Shown piece after piece: positions 9,519 through 17,847 of a DNA stretch of 64,000 nt; positions within the stretch are counted from its first letter, which is position 1, and the number at the start of each line of letters is the position of its first letter. Under the pieces are notes generated by a model. That model worked only from the letters and a program-made list of their open reading frames with translations, made no database searches and was not told the DNA's origin. The stretch covers positions 1-64,000 of the forward strand of contig JAMLHW010000017.1 in assembly GCA_023954475.1 (NCBI GenBank), in the 5' to 3' direction. The translations under genes and the position numbers were made by a program. The DNA comes from Anaerolineae bacterium. GTDB taxonomy: Bacteria; Chloroflexota; Anaerolineae; Promineifilales; Promineifilaceae.

Positions 9519-10586
9519 ATGAACGAAAACGACCCCATCATGCGCCCTGATCGCCCTGTCGGCATTGTCGGCTACGGCGCATACGTACCACGCTATCGCA
9601 TTGCCGCTGAAAGCATCTCACAGATGTGGACAATGGGCGCAGGCGGCACACCAGTTAAGGAAAAATCAGTCAACTCACTTGACGAAGACGTTGCGACGAT
9701 GTCGATTGAAGCCGCACGCAACGCCATGAACCGCGCTCAAATTGACCCGCAGGAATTGCGAGCCGTTTGGGTCGGTAGCGAAAGTCACCCTTACGCTGTC
9801 AAACCGACGAGCACCATCGTTGCAGAAGCAATCGGCGCAGTGCCCAACACGCAAGCTGCCGACTGGGAATTTGCTTGTAAAGCAGGTACGGAAGCGATGC
9901 AGGCTGCCATTGGTCTAGTCGGCTCGGGCATGGGCAAATACGCCCTGGCCATCGGCATGGACACAGCACAAGGTCGTCCTGGCGATGCGCTGGAATACAC
10001 AGCCGCAGCCGGTGGCGCAGCAATTTTGATCGGCCCAGCAGCAGAATCGGCCGTTATCATCAATGGTTCGTATTCATTCGTGACCGACACACCCGATTTC
10101 TGGCGACGCGAGCACGCGATGTATCCTTCGCACGGCGACCGGTTCACAGGAGAGCCGGCTTACTTCAAACACGTCTTGGGCGCTGCTGAAGTCATGATGG
10201 AAGCGATGAACATGACCGCCGCCGACTATGACTGGGCGGTATTCCACCAACCGAATGTCAAATTCCCGAGTCGTGCAGGCCAGATGTTAGGCTTTTCGGC
10301 CGAACAGATGAAACCCGGCTTGCTCGCCGGCGTAATTGGCAACACCTATTCCGGTTCCAGCATCATTGGTTTAACCGGCATTCTCGATGTGGCACAGCCC
10401 GGCGACCGCATTTTGATGGTCAGCTACGGCTCCGGGGCAGGCTCCGACGCCTTTGACCTGTCTGTCACTGACAAAATTGACGACATCCGCAATCGCGCAC
10501 CCGGCGTACAGCAATATATTGCCCGTCGCAAAGAAATCGACTACGCCACCTACACACGTTATCGTGGCAAGATCAAAATGTCCTAG
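9519..10586 (+). CDS. Hydroxymethylglutaryl-CoA synthase, archaeal type
   Basis: A 355-residue thiolase-superfamily enzyme condensing acetyl-CoA and acetoacetyl-CoA to HMG-CoA. The N-terminus [16 protein letters not shown] is typical of the archaeal family. The catalytic Cys is Cys120 in [14 protein letters not shown] general-base Glu lies in [13 protein letters not shown], and the His is in [13 protein letters not shown]. Length (about 350) is that of archaeal enzymes and shorter than the bacterial/eukaryotic mvaS type. It is followed by the thiolase-like and DUF35 genes, the same trio that forms a channelling complex in archaea. No Shine-Dalgarno precedes the ATG; a second Met (residue 8) could also serve as start. 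Confidence 0.9.
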   Translation: MNENDPIMRPDRPVGIVGYGAYVPRYRIAAESISQMWTMGAGGTPVKEKSVNSLDEDVATMSIEAARNAMNRAQIDPQELRAVWVGSESHPYAVKPTSTIVAEAIGAVPNTQAADWEFACKAGTEAMQAAIGLVGSGMGKYALAIGMDTAQGRPGDALEYTAAAGGAAILIGPAAESAVIINGSYSFVTDTPDFWRREHAMYPSHGDRFTGEPAYFKHVLGAAEVMMEAMNMTAADYDWAVFHQPNVKFPSRAGQMLGFSAEQMKPGLLAGVIGNTYSGSSIIGLTGILDVAQPGDRILMVSYGSGAGSDAFDLSVTDKIDDIRNRAPGVQQYIARRKEIDYATYTRYRGKIKMS

Positions 10587-10657
10587 ACAGTGAACAGTGA
10601 CGAGTGGCTAATGAACAATAGACCTGACCACTCATAACTGGACACTGACCACCAATC
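10587..10657 (+). repeat. GTGA/TCAC-rich spacer, copy 2
   Basis: This 71-base gap resembles the spacer at 9444-9518. It starts with AGTGAACAGTGACGAGTGG and ends GACACTGACCACCAATC directly before the ATG. GAGTGG near its start pairs with CCACTC near its middle, giving a possible hairpin. No Shine-Dalgarno is visible, so translation of the thiolase-like gene may rely on coupling or on this structure. Confidence 0.6.
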
Positions 10658-11809
10658 ATGACAAACGTATCGATTATTGGCCTCGGCCAAACAGATGTAA
10701 GTGAAAAATGGGAGACTTCGCTGCGCCACCTGGCATGGTACGCAGTCGAGGCCGCCATTGACGACGCTGCAACCAGCAAAATCGACGCCATTTACGTCGG
10801 CAACATGCTCGCCGGCGAATTGAGCGGTCAGCGCCATCTTGGTGCACTCGTCGCCGATTTCAGCGGAATGCGCGGCATCGAAGCTGTCACAGTCGAAGCA
10901 GCCCAGGCGTCCGGCGCAGCCGCCGTCCGGCAAGCCGTCATCGCCGTCTCCAGCGGCTTAATTGAAACTGCCCTTGTGGTCGGTGTCGAAAAGTCGAGCG
11001 ACACCACCGGTAGTGCTTTGACAACAGCCCACGCCTTGAGCCTGGATGCCGATTATGAAACGATTCAAGGTTTGACCATGGAAGCGGCACAAGCGCTAAT
11101 GATGCGCCGCTACATGCACGAATACGGTGTCGAAGTCAGCGATTTTGCCGGTTTCAGCGTCAATGCGCATGCAAACGGTGCCTTGAACCCATTGGCAATG
11201 TATCGCAACCGACTGCGTGCTGAACGTTTTGCTGCTGCACCAGTTGTTGCGGATCCGGTCAGCTTGTTTGATGCAGCGCCAGGCGGCGACGGTGCCGCAG
11301 CTATTATCGTGACACGCAGCGAACGCGCAGAGGATATGGTTCCCAAGCCGGTTCACATTGCGGGGAGCGCCATTGCGACTGATTCGTTGAGTTTGTCGGA
11401 TCGCAAAAACCCATTGTTTTTACGGGCTTCGGCCGAATCCGCACGCAAGGCAATGGCACAAGCAGGCGTTACACACGCTGACATCGACCTGTTTGAGCTG
11501 CACGACTCGACGACAATAATGGCAGCACTTTCGCTGGAAGCAGCCGGTTTTGCTGCGCCCGGTGAAGGCTGGATGCTGGCCCGCGATGGCGAAATTGCCC
11601 GGGATGGCTCCATTCCGATCAGCACATTTGGCGGCTTGAAAGCACGTGGCAATCCGGCCGGCGCAACAGGTGTTTACCAGATTGTCGAAGTCGCGCGTCA
11701 ACTGCGTGGTCAGGCATTTGACAATCAGATCGACGGTGTGACTGTCGGCATGACACAAAATATCGGCGGCAGCGGTGCAACAGCCGTGACACATGTCTTG
11801 AAGGTTTAA
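10658..11809 (+). CDS. Thiolase-like protein, catalytic Cys and His replaced
   Basis: A 383-residue protein of the archaeal acetyl-CoA acetyltransferase (SCP2-thiolase-like) family. Overall matches include IYVGNMLAGE, RRYMHEYGVE, ADPVSLFDAAPGGDGAAA, ELHDS with His282, and a C-terminus NIGGSGATAVTHVL. At the nucleophile position archaeal enzymes usually read VEAACASG; here it reads VEAAQASG with Gln83 (codon CAG at 10904-10906). The usual GHPxGATG motif reads GNPAGATG with Asn332 (codon AAT at 11651-11653). Two key catalytic residues are therefore absent in an otherwise intact protein. It may be a structural subunit for HMG-CoA synthase and DUF35, or have changed chemistry. Normal acetoacetyl-CoA thiolase activity is doubtful. 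Confidence 0.85.
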   Translation: MTNVSIIGLGQTDVSEKWETSLRHLAWYAVEAAIDDAATSKIDAIYVGNMLAGELSGQRHLGALVADFSGMRGIEAVTVEAAQASGAAAVRQAVIAVSSGLIETALVVGVEKSSDTTGSALTTAHALSLDADYETIQGLTMEAAQALMMRRYMHEYGVEVSDFAGFSVNAHANGALNPLAMYRNRLRAERFAAAPVVADPVSLFDAAPGGDGAAAIIVTRSERAEDMVPKPVHIAGSAIATDSLSLSDRKNPLFLRASAESARKAMAQAGVTHADIDLFELHDSTTIMAALSLEAAGFAAPGEGWMLARDGEIARDGSIPISTFGGLKARGNPAGATGVYQIVEVARQLRGQAFDNQIDGVTVGMTQNIGGSGATAVTHVLKV

Positions 11810-11879
11810 CAGCGAAATGGTGCTCGGTTTGTTTAGCCGAGTCTCGGATAGACAGTCCGAATTATAAGGAGAATTGGAA

Positions 11880-12284
11880 ATGGAAGTTTCACGGCACTGG
11901 CGTTTACAAAAACAACGGTATCAACTGGTTGGCGAAACATGCGATAATTGCGGCGTAAAATTATTCCCGCCGCGCGACGTCTGCCTCGAGTGCGAAGCGC
12001 CGGCATATGAACTGTTCACATTTGCCGGTACAGGTGAAGTATATTCTTTCACGACAGTTTACGATGCACCGGCCGGCTTTGAAGGGATGGCACCGTATAT
12101 GATGGCCATGGTCAAGCTAGATGAAGGGCCAATTGTGACGGCTCAGTTGACCGATGTGTGGCCGGGCGATGTCGAAATCGGCACGCGGGTCGAAATGGTG
12201 ACGCGCAAGCTGCGTACCGACGGCGACGAAGGCATGATCGTCTACGGTTACAAATTTCGGCCGATGCTGGAAGCAATCGCTTAG
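11880..12284 (+). CDS. DUF35 zinc-ribbon/OB-fold protein of the HMGCS complex
   Basis: A 134-residue protein with an N-terminal rubredoxin-like zinc ribbon (CDNCG and CLECE, two CxxC pairs) and a C-terminal OB fold (FAGTGEVYSFTTVYDAPAGF). In archaea this family binds thiolase and HMG-CoA synthase and provides a shared CoA tunnel (established for the archaeal complex). Position directly after the thiolase-like gene supports the same role here. The ATG at 11880 is preferred over a TTG at 11874 because AAGGAG at 11866-11871 is spaced 8 bases from it. Confidence 0.9.
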   Translation: MEVSRHWRLQKQRYQLVGETCDNCGVKLFPPRDVCLECEAPAYELFTFAGTGEVYSFTTVYDAPAGFEGMAPYMMAMVKLDEGPIVTAQLTDVWPGDVEIGTRVEMVTRKLRTDGDEGMIVYGYKFRPMLEAIA

Positions 12285-12296
12285 TTTGAAAGTAGA

Positions 12297-12327
12297 GAAG
12301 CCAAGGTTTTTGAAAAACCTTGGCTTC
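12297..12327. terminator. Perfect 15-bp palindromic hairpin
   Basis: GAAGCCAAGGTTTTT and its exact complement are separated by a single G, so RNA from either strand folds into a long stem with an A/U-rich top. It lies 13 bases after the DUF35 stop, between convergent genes. No T-run follows the stem, so it may be a processing hairpin or a dispersed palindromic repeat and not a true terminator. Confidence 0.55.
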
Positions 12328-12359
12328 TAGGCACAACAACTCAATTTGCCCATCCTTCG

Positions 12360-12402
12360 ACGGGCGGTTCTCCCATTTCCTCGGGAGAATCGTCCGTTTT
12401 TT
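12360..12402 (+). terminator. Rho-independent terminator of the mevalonate cluster
   Basis: A 15-bp stem (12360-12374 with 12383-12397) with two G-U wobbles and an 8-base loop is followed by six Ts. It closes the plus-strand mevalonate cluster just before the convergent thrC gene. Confidence 0.85.
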
Positions 12403-12405
12403 CGA

Positions 12406-13686
12406 TCAGCGCCGTAGTAACTCGACTAAGGCATCGTAGCGGTTTGGGATAGAGACTTTGCGAGCCTTGCGGCGCTGGAGAGCAGCCATTTCGGCCGAAT
12501 TGTCTATCACTATCCCGGCTTCCCGCTGCAATTCATCGGCAAACTTGGCCGGTGAAGCCGTCGCAATCAGCACTTTCACCATGTCAGGATCACCATGATC
12601 GGCCGCCACGCGCCAACCAACGGCCGTATGTGGATCGAGAAGATAGCCGTGTTCGGCGTAGACAGATTGTATCGTCGCCACTGTCACAGCATCATCAACG
12701 CGATACGCTTGCAATACGTCGCGCACTGCTTCGTAATCGTGGTCAAACAGTTCGAGAACGCGGACAAAATTGCTCGGATTGCCGACATCCATGGCGTTGG
12801 ACAACGTCGCAATCGTTTCGCCAGGCTCATAATGCGCCGTTTCGATGTAGCGTACAGCAGCGTCGTTGACGTTGTTGGCGGCGATGAAACTGCTAAATGG
12901 TAAACCCATTGCGCGGGCAAACAGACCACCGGTCAAATTGCCGAAGTTGCCGGACGGTACGATGAACTGGATGTTGTCGCGGCACAGTTGCGCGTACGTG
13001 TGGACGTAGTAGATGATTTGCGGGATCAATCGGCCGATACTGATCGAATTGGCGCTGGTTAAATTGAGATGTGACAGGTGCGGATCGGTAAATGCCTGTT
13101 TGACCAACGCCTGACAATCGTCAAAAAAACCGTCCACTTCAACCGGAACGATATTGTCGGCAACGCGAGTCAACTGCTGTTCCTGCAAGCCGCTAACCCG
13201 GCCTTTGGGAAACAACACGTAGACAGTGATGTTGGGAATATCTGAGAAACCGTGCGCCACCGCGCCGCCGGTATCACCACTGGTGGCGACGAGCAACGTG
13301 ATTTCGCGTGCTTCCTTGAGCAGGAAGTAGCTCATCAGGCGCGGCAAATTTTGCGCGGCGATGTCTTTGAAAGCCAGCGTCGGGCCGTGAAACAGTTCGA
13401 GTACGCAAATGCCACCAACTTTGCGCAGAGGAATGGGGAAATGTTGCGCCTCATTAGCGATTCGGGTGATCGCTTCGGCCGAAATCTCGTCGCCAAACCA
13501 TTTCTGCATTACCCGACGGGCAACTTCCTGCAATGATTGACCACAAAGGGCTGCGATTTCTTCGGCCGAAAAACGGGGGAACTGAGTCGGAAAATAGAGT
13601 CCGCCATCAGGAGCAAGCCCCCGAAAAAGCGCCTCTTGGAAGCTGACAGCAGGTGCCTGTTTATTGGTGCTGATGTATTCAATCAT
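12406..13686 (-). CDS. thrC: Threonine synthase
   Basis: A 426-residue PLP enzyme converting O-phosphohomoserine to threonine. The N-terminal segment (EALFRGLAPDGGLYFPTQFP) marks the longer, E. coli/yeast-like class. The PLP lysine lies in FHGPTLAFKDIAAQNLPR, and the phosphate-binding and cofactor-contact motifs ATSGDTGGAVAHG and SGNFGNLTGG follow. Length is typical. It lies 78 bases downstream of the Nif3-like gene on the same strand, a gap with two small hairpins. The rest of the threonine pathway is not in the window. Confidence 0.95.
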   Translation of the reverse strand: MIEYISTNKQAPAVSFQEALFRGLAPDGGLYFPTQFPRFSAEEIAALCGQSLQEVARRVMQKWFGDEISAEAITRIANEAQHFPIPLRKVGGICVLELFHGPTLAFKDIAAQNLPRLMSYFLLKEAREITLLVATSGDTGGAVAHGFSDIPNITVYVLFPKGRVSGLQEQQLTRVADNIVPVEVDGFFDDCQALVKQAFTDPHLSHLNLTSANSISIGRLIPQIIYYVHTYAQLCRDNIQFIVPSGNFGNLTGGLFARAMGLPFSSFIAANNVNDAAVRYIETAHYEPGETIATLSNAMDVGNPSNFVRVLELFDHDYEAVRDVLQAYRVDDAVTVATIQSVYAEHGYLLDPHTAVGWRVAADHGDPDMVKVLIATASPAKFADELQREAGIVIDNSAEMAALQRRKARKVSIPNRYDALVELLRR

Positions 13687-13700
13687 GATGTCGTGATTAG

Positions 13701-13755
13701 ACCATCAACACCTTGATGGTGCCAACAGCTTCACACTGTGTACAAGCAGTACACA
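13701..13755 (-). promoter_or_regulatory. Two small hairpins in the thrC leader
   Basis: ACCATCAA-CACC-TTGATGGT (13701-13720) and TGTGTAC-AAGCA-GTACACA (13737-13755) are perfect short stems in the 78 bases between the Nif3-like stop and the thrC start. No leader peptide rich in Thr or Ile codons was found. They may be attenuation, processing or chance structures. Confidence 0.3.
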
Positions 13756-13764
13756 ACTCATTTG

Positions 13765-14520
13765 CTACATCGCTGTGGGGAAATCGAAGAAACGCGCTTC
13801 CAGACCAAATTGTTCGCTGAGATGGCGACCCAATGCCTTGACGCCGACGGTTTCCGTCGCGTAGTGTCCGGCAAAAATGACGTTCATGCCGAAATCGGCG
13901 GCGGCCCAATAGCTGGCATGGGATGTCTCGCCGGTAATAAACGTGTCCGCACCTAATGCAGATGCTTCAGCAATGTGCTCGATGCCAAACCCGCTGACAA
14001 TGGCGACTGTCTGCACATCGGCCGAACCGTGCGCCAACACCCGCGCATCCGTATTCAGTTCAACATTGACACGGTCGATGAGCTGAGCGAGCGGCGTTGC
14101 AGCGGCCAAATCACCCAGCACGCCGATCTTCGTGCCCTGCGCCTCACACCACCATGTTTCCACGGTTAACCCGAGTAAGCGAGCCAATTCCGCATTGTTG
14201 CCGACCTCAGGATGGGCGTCGAGCGGCAAGTGGGCGGCGTACAGATTGATACCGTGGTTGATTAACGCCCGTACACGCGCTCCCAGCGGCCCTGCAATGC
14301 GTTCGACCGACCGCCACAATACGCCATGGTGGACGAGCAGCATGTCCGCTCCCCATTCGGCCGATGCAGCAATAATTGGCGGCGCGACATCGACAGCAAA
14401 CGCGACGCGGTTGATAGTCGTGTTACCACTTTCCACTTGCAATCCCTGCGGCCCATAGTCAGCAATCTCAGCCACACGCAAATACTCATCCAGGTATGCT
14501 ACGACTTCGTCCCGTTGCAT
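13765..14520 (-). CDS. Nif3-like dinuclear metal-centre protein
   Basis: A 251-residue member of the Nif3/YbgI (DUF34) family, toroidal hexamers with a two-metal site that are often annotated as GTP cyclohydrolase 1 type 2-like. The metal-binding HHGVLW lies near residues 66-71, and TGETSHASYWAAADFGMNVIF and GHYATETVG near the C-terminus supply the remaining ligands. The physiological role is uncertain in all bacteria. The ATG at 14520 is chosen because GGAGAG precedes it; a TTG five codons upstream overlaps that site. The gene starts 19 bases after the phosphatase stop, so the two are probably co-transcribed. Confidence 0.9.
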   Translation of the reverse strand: MQRDEVVAYLDEYLRVAEIADYGPQGLQVESGNTTINRVAFAVDVAPPIIAASAEWGADMLLVHHGVLWRSVERIAGPLGARVRALINHGINLYAAHLPLDAHPEVGNNAELARLLGLTVETWWCEAQGTKIGVLGDLAAATPLAQLIDRVNVELNTDARVLAHGSADVQTVAIVSGFGIEHIAEASALGADTFITGETSHASYWAAADFGMNVIFAGHYATETVGVKALGRHLSEQFGLEARFFDFPTAM

Positions 14521-14538
14521 GGTTGTACTCTCCAAATG

Positions 14539-15018
14539 TCAGGCACGCTGCGCAGCGTTGGCTTCAGCCAATGCAATGATCTTGGTCAAGCCACCATCGA
14601 TGACTTGAACCAATTCACTTGCCATTCGCTCATAAGCTGACAACGGTTTGCCGTACGGATCAACGATGTCAAATCGGCGATCGGTCATCTGCGACAGCGT
14701 GAAAATTTTGTGGCGTTGTGTCCTGAATTCCACCGACAGCGCTTCAGCGTGGTTGGCAGTCATGCACAAGACCAAATCAGCCTCCAACAACATTGCTTCT
14801 GTCACCATACGCGCCCGATGAGCACTGATATCCACGCCATATTGTTCGGCCACAACAACGCTATACTGCGATGCACCCCGCTCCCATTCTGCCCATGTGC
14901 CGGCGGAAGATACTTGCCAATCTGTTAAGCCTCGTTGTTGCAGGCGCTGCTGCAACAACCCTTCAGCAACCGGAGAACGACATATATTCGCAGTACAAAT
15001 CATTAGAACAGTGGGCAT
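14539..15018 (-). CDS. Low-molecular-weight protein-tyrosine phosphatase
   Basis: A 159-residue cytoplasmic phosphatase. The P-loop is CTANICRS near the N-terminus, matching C-x5-R-S. The general-acid region is DIVDPYGKPLSAYERMA, with Asp in the DPYG motif. The start MPTVLMICTANICRSP at 15018 fits the family better than a Met 17 codons upstream. Such proteins dephosphorylate bacterial tyrosine kinases, arginine-phosphorylated proteins (YwlE-like) or, more distantly, reduce arsenate. None can be chosen from this sequence, as no kinase is adjacent. Confidence 0.9.
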   Translation of the reverse strand: MPTVLMICTANICRSPVAEGLLQQRLQQRGLTDWQVSSAGTWAEWERGASQYSVVVAEQYGVDISAHRARMVTEAMLLEADLVLCMTANHAEALSVEFRTQRHKIFTLSQMTDRRFDIVDPYGKPLSAYERMASELVQVIDGGLTKIIALAEANAAQRA

Positions 15019-15247
15019 ACCTTTTCCTCGACTGTGGCAGTGGTTTGGCGACGCGTCGTGTCGCTTCATTTAGCTTCGTTTTATCACAGTCACCCCGATG
15101 TGGCGAAGTTAAACTGTTTCGCAACCGTTAAAATTGCGCAAGTAATTGTGATTGTCGCCGTGTTTCGGCCGAAAACAACTTTCCAGAACCATTTTCATGC
15201 AATCTTTCGGTGCCGTCTCGAAACGCACCAGGCTCGTTAAATAGTAA

Positions 15248-15275
15248 GCTCCGCAAGACATCATTCCTGCGGAGC
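15248..15275 (-). terminator. Hairpin downstream of hpf
   Basis: GCTCCGCA (15248-15255) pairs with TGCGGAGC (15268-15275). On the minus strand it lies about 50 bases after the hpf stop and is followed by only a weak U-rich stretch. It may end hpf transcription. Confidence 0.4.
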
Positions 15276-15323
15276 CTTCATTCTACTGACTGAAGATTTA
15301 TTCAGCCTTAGCTTGACCGGTAC

Positions 15324-15899
15324 CTAATCATAAGCCGGCTGCAATAATCCATAATTTCCGCCACGCCGTTTATAGACGAGATTTACAGAGTCGTTTTCCA
15401 TGTCCAGAAACAGGAAAAAATCGTGTCCCAGTAATTCCATCTGGTCAATTGCTTCTTCGGGCGTCATGGGCTGTACGACAAACCGCTTGCGTCGCACAAT
15501 AGAACCGACTTCCTCTTCCAGCGCCTCCTGATCATCTTCTATCGGCAGTGGTTCCAGAAATACTGATTCGTCAAATTCCTTGTTACCTTTGCGCCGCCGA
15601 TCCCGTTTCTTGCCCCGATACCGATCAATTTGTCTGTAAGTCTTATCCATGACCGCATCGACAGCAGCAAACATATCGCTGTTACGCTCTTCAGCACGCA
15701 AAATCATGCCACGTTGATCGCGGACTGTGACTTGTGCAATCTGGCGTTCGGAAGCATTACGCGCATTCTGTGCCGTCAAATCAACGCGTAACTCGGCAAT
15801 ATTGGGCATGTAGCGATCCAGACGACTCGTCTTTTTCTCAACATATTGTTGTAAACGGGGAGTCAGTTCGACATTGTGAGCATAAATCTCAGGTACCAT
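15324..15899 (-). CDS. hpf: Ribosome hibernation promoting factor, long form
   Basis: A 191-residue HPF/RaiA-family protein expected to bind 30S subunits and dimerise 70S ribosomes into 100S particles in starvation. Residues 1-100 form the S30AE domain (IYAHNVELTPRLQQYVEKK, FAAVDAVMDKTYRQIDRYRGK). The C-terminal dimerisation domain (about 130-191) contains VRRKRFVVQPMTPEEAIDQM and GHDFFLFLDMENDSVNLVY. The ATG follows CAGGAGA. It lies downstream of comF on the same strand with a 167-base gap. Confidence 0.95.
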   Translation of the reverse strand: MVPEIYAHNVELTPRLQQYVEKKTSRLDRYMPNIAELRVDLTAQNARNASERQIAQVTVRDQRGMILRAEERNSDMFAAVDAVMDKTYRQIDRYRGKKRDRRRKGNKEFDESVFLEPLPIEDDQEALEEEVGSIVRRKRFVVQPMTPEEAIDQMELLGHDFFLFLDMENDSVNLVYKRRGGNYGLLQPAYD

Positions 15900-16066
15900 T
15901 GTTGCGTCTCCTGTAGCAATTGGATGCTTTGATTCGGTGCATTGTCACTTGCATAGTCTGCACCAAATCGAAACCTTGATCATATCCCGCTGCAGAATGA
16001 ATGCCTTGCCGGATATGAATAGACTTGCACCTCATCAGAGGGCGAGCATGAATGACAGAATCATAA

Positions 16067-16813
16067 TTAACCTTGTTTTGTGACAGCACGCGCGAAACAG
16101 TAGGCGGACACTTCACTGGCCCCGGCCGCAATCAAGGCGTATGCTGCTGCGTTTAGAGTTGCACCGGTTGTGCAAACGTCATCGACGAGCAAAATGCGTT
16201 GGCCCCGCACGTTTGCCGGATCGGCCACAAATGCATTGTCAACATTATGGCGCCGCTGATCCATATTAAGACCAACTTGTGGCCGTGTATAGCGCGTACG
16301 AATGAGAGCAGAAGGCATCATCGGCCGATTCAGATGCTGTGCCAACCGATCGGCCAGCAACTCAGATTGATTATAACCTCGTTCACTTAACCGCTTTGCA
16401 TGCAGAGGAATCGGCACAAGCATTTCCACAGGTGTTTGCCACTCGCTCCAGGCAGTTACCATGATCGTTGCCAACGGATCTACCAAACCAAAATGTCCAT
16501 TGTACTTGAGTGCATGCACAGCAGCACTGGCAGCACCATCATGTACCACAGCAGCTCGCACCTGTTGTAGCGGCAGACTGCGACGATGACAAGCCCAGCA
16601 CCGTTCAACGGGACGCGAAAGTGGGCGGCCACATGCCGTACAAATAGGACGCTCGATCCATTTGATAGAAGCTATACATTTTTCACAAAGACGGGACCCG
16701 GTGCGGCGGCAATTAACACAAGCGGGGGGAACAATCAAGTCGAACAGTTTTTGGGCTAACCGTTTGGTTTGTACCCAAGGTACCGTTCCATTTCGAACAT
16801 CGTTATCCAGCAA
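16067..16813 (-). CDS. ComF-family phosphoribosyltransferase
   Basis: A 248-residue ComF/GntX-like protein. The N-terminal zinc-binding part has CVNC, CEKC, CTACGRPL and CWAC pairs. The C-terminal type I phosphoribosyltransferase domain has the PRPP motif ILLVDDVCTTGATL near residues 209-222. ComF is linked to DNA uptake or transport in competent bacteria, but no competence genes are adjacent. The chosen start is a TTG at 16813 preceded by AGGTGA; no nearer ATG fits. It lies about 170 bases downstream of the small pilin gene on the same strand. Confidence 0.88.
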   Translation of the reverse strand: MLDNDVRNGTVPWVQTKRLAQKLFDLIVPPACVNCRRTGSRLCEKCIASIKWIERPICTACGRPLSRPVERCWACHRRSLPLQQVRAAVVHDGAASAAVHALKYNGHFGLVDPLATIMVTAWSEWQTPVEMLVPIPLHAKRLSERGYNQSELLADRLAQHLNRPMMPSALIRTRYTRPQVGLNMDQRRHNVDNAFVADPANVRGQRILLVDDVCTTGATLNAAAYALIAAGASEVSAYCFARAVTKQG

Positions 16814-16981
16814 TGTTCACCTACTTCAATCGGCTCAACTTATTCGGCCGAATTATATGTTACCTTCATCTTACTCAGTTACTGTCACATGTCAAGCGCC
16901 ACTCTGCACGAAATTTTCATGATCTTGATCAGGAGATCAAAAACAACCGGCGCCGATCCCCAATGCACCAGCAACCAATAA

Positions 16982-17143
16982 CTAGCTCGTCGCCGACACA
17001 AACATCTCCTGAATTCGTTCGACAAACGCAGTAATTTCCGGTTCGAGAAGCGCTAAAATTACAATGAGAACAATGGCAACCAAAATGAGAACAAGCGCCA
17101 ACTCGATAAAACCTTCACCATCATCGCGAGGCAAAAATGACAT
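16982..17143 (-). CDS. Flp/Fap-type pilin, 53 residues
   Basis: A short gene of 53 residues. The N-terminus MSFLPRDDGEGFIELAL has the class IVb prepilin pattern: a short charged leader, Gly before the processing site and a conserved Glu at position +5-like spacing. A hydrophobic helix (LALVLILVAIVLIVILALLE) and a short polar tail follow. GGAG lies upstream of the ATG. It sits 20 bases downstream of the response-regulator gene and in the same direction, so it may be part of that regulator's transcript. No Tad secretion ATPase, prepilin peptidase or secretin gene is in the window. Confidence 0.75.
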   Translation of the reverse strand: MSFLPRDDGEGFIELALVLILVAIVLIVILALLEPEITAFVERIQEMFVSATS

Positions 17144-17163
17144 TGTGTACTACTCCGACAGGA

Positions 17164-17847
17164 TTATCGCCCGTCCAGACGCACCCAACCACTGCGCAGC
17201 GCATATACAGCAGCCTGTGTGCGATCATCAACTTGCAATTTGCGCAATACAGCCGTCATATGATTTTTAACAGTCTGGTGGCTGATACCGAGACGCAATG
17301 CGATTTCCTTATTGCTGTGTCCCAAAGTGACATGCCTGAGAATTTCCATTTCTCGCGGCGACAATAATGTTGCCAATTGTACACCATCTACTTCGAGTGT
17401 TTCGTGCCCGCCAACTTTTTCCTCGATCCAGTCAAGCAATCTGTCATGCGTCAATCTCTCGCCATCGACTACATAGTAGCCGTGATAAACAGCATGGATG
17501 ACCTCGATCAATTCATCGGGCATGATATCTTTGGCACAATAGGCTGACGCCCCCGCTTGCAATGCATGCAATACCTGACTGGCATCGTCGTAACCTGTGA
17601 TAATTACGACTTTGATGGCAGGTGTAGAGGATTTGATTCGGCGCGTAATCTCAAGACCGTTGCTACCCGGCAGATTGATATCCATCAAGATCACATCAGG
17701 CATCAGATGGTATGTCCGACTCAGTGCCTCTTCACCATCTGAAGCTTGTGCGACAACTTCAATTTGCGGATCAGTTTCCAATACGTCGCTCAGACCCTGG
17801 CGAAACAATGGATGGTCATCGACGATTAGGGTACGAATCTGAGACAT
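17164..17847 (-). CDS. NarL/FixJ-family response regulator
   Basis: A 227-residue two-component regulator. The receiver domain (about residues 1-125) has acidic residues at LIVDDH and the phospho-acceptor Asp56 in VILMDINLPG. The LuxR-type helix-turn-helix (about 155-220) contains LSPREMEILRHVTLGHSNKE and LGISHQTVKNHMTAVLRKL. The start MSQIRTL at 17847 is taken in place of a Met 20 codons upstream because the receiver begins directly there. No sensor kinase is adjacent, so its signal is unknown. The Flp-type pilin gene follows closely and could be a target or an operon partner. Confidence 0.92.
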   Translation of the reverse strand: MSQIRTLIVDDHPLFRQGLSDVLETDPQIEVVAQASDGEEALSRTYHLMPDVILMDINLPGSNGLEITRRIKSSTPAIKVVIITGYDDASQVLHALQAGASAYCAKDIMPDELIEVIHAVYHGYYVVDGERLTHDRLLDWIEEKVGGHETLEVDGVQLATLLSPREMEILRHVTLGHSNKEIALRLGISHQTVKNHMTAVLRKLQVDDRTQAAVYALRSGWVRLDGR

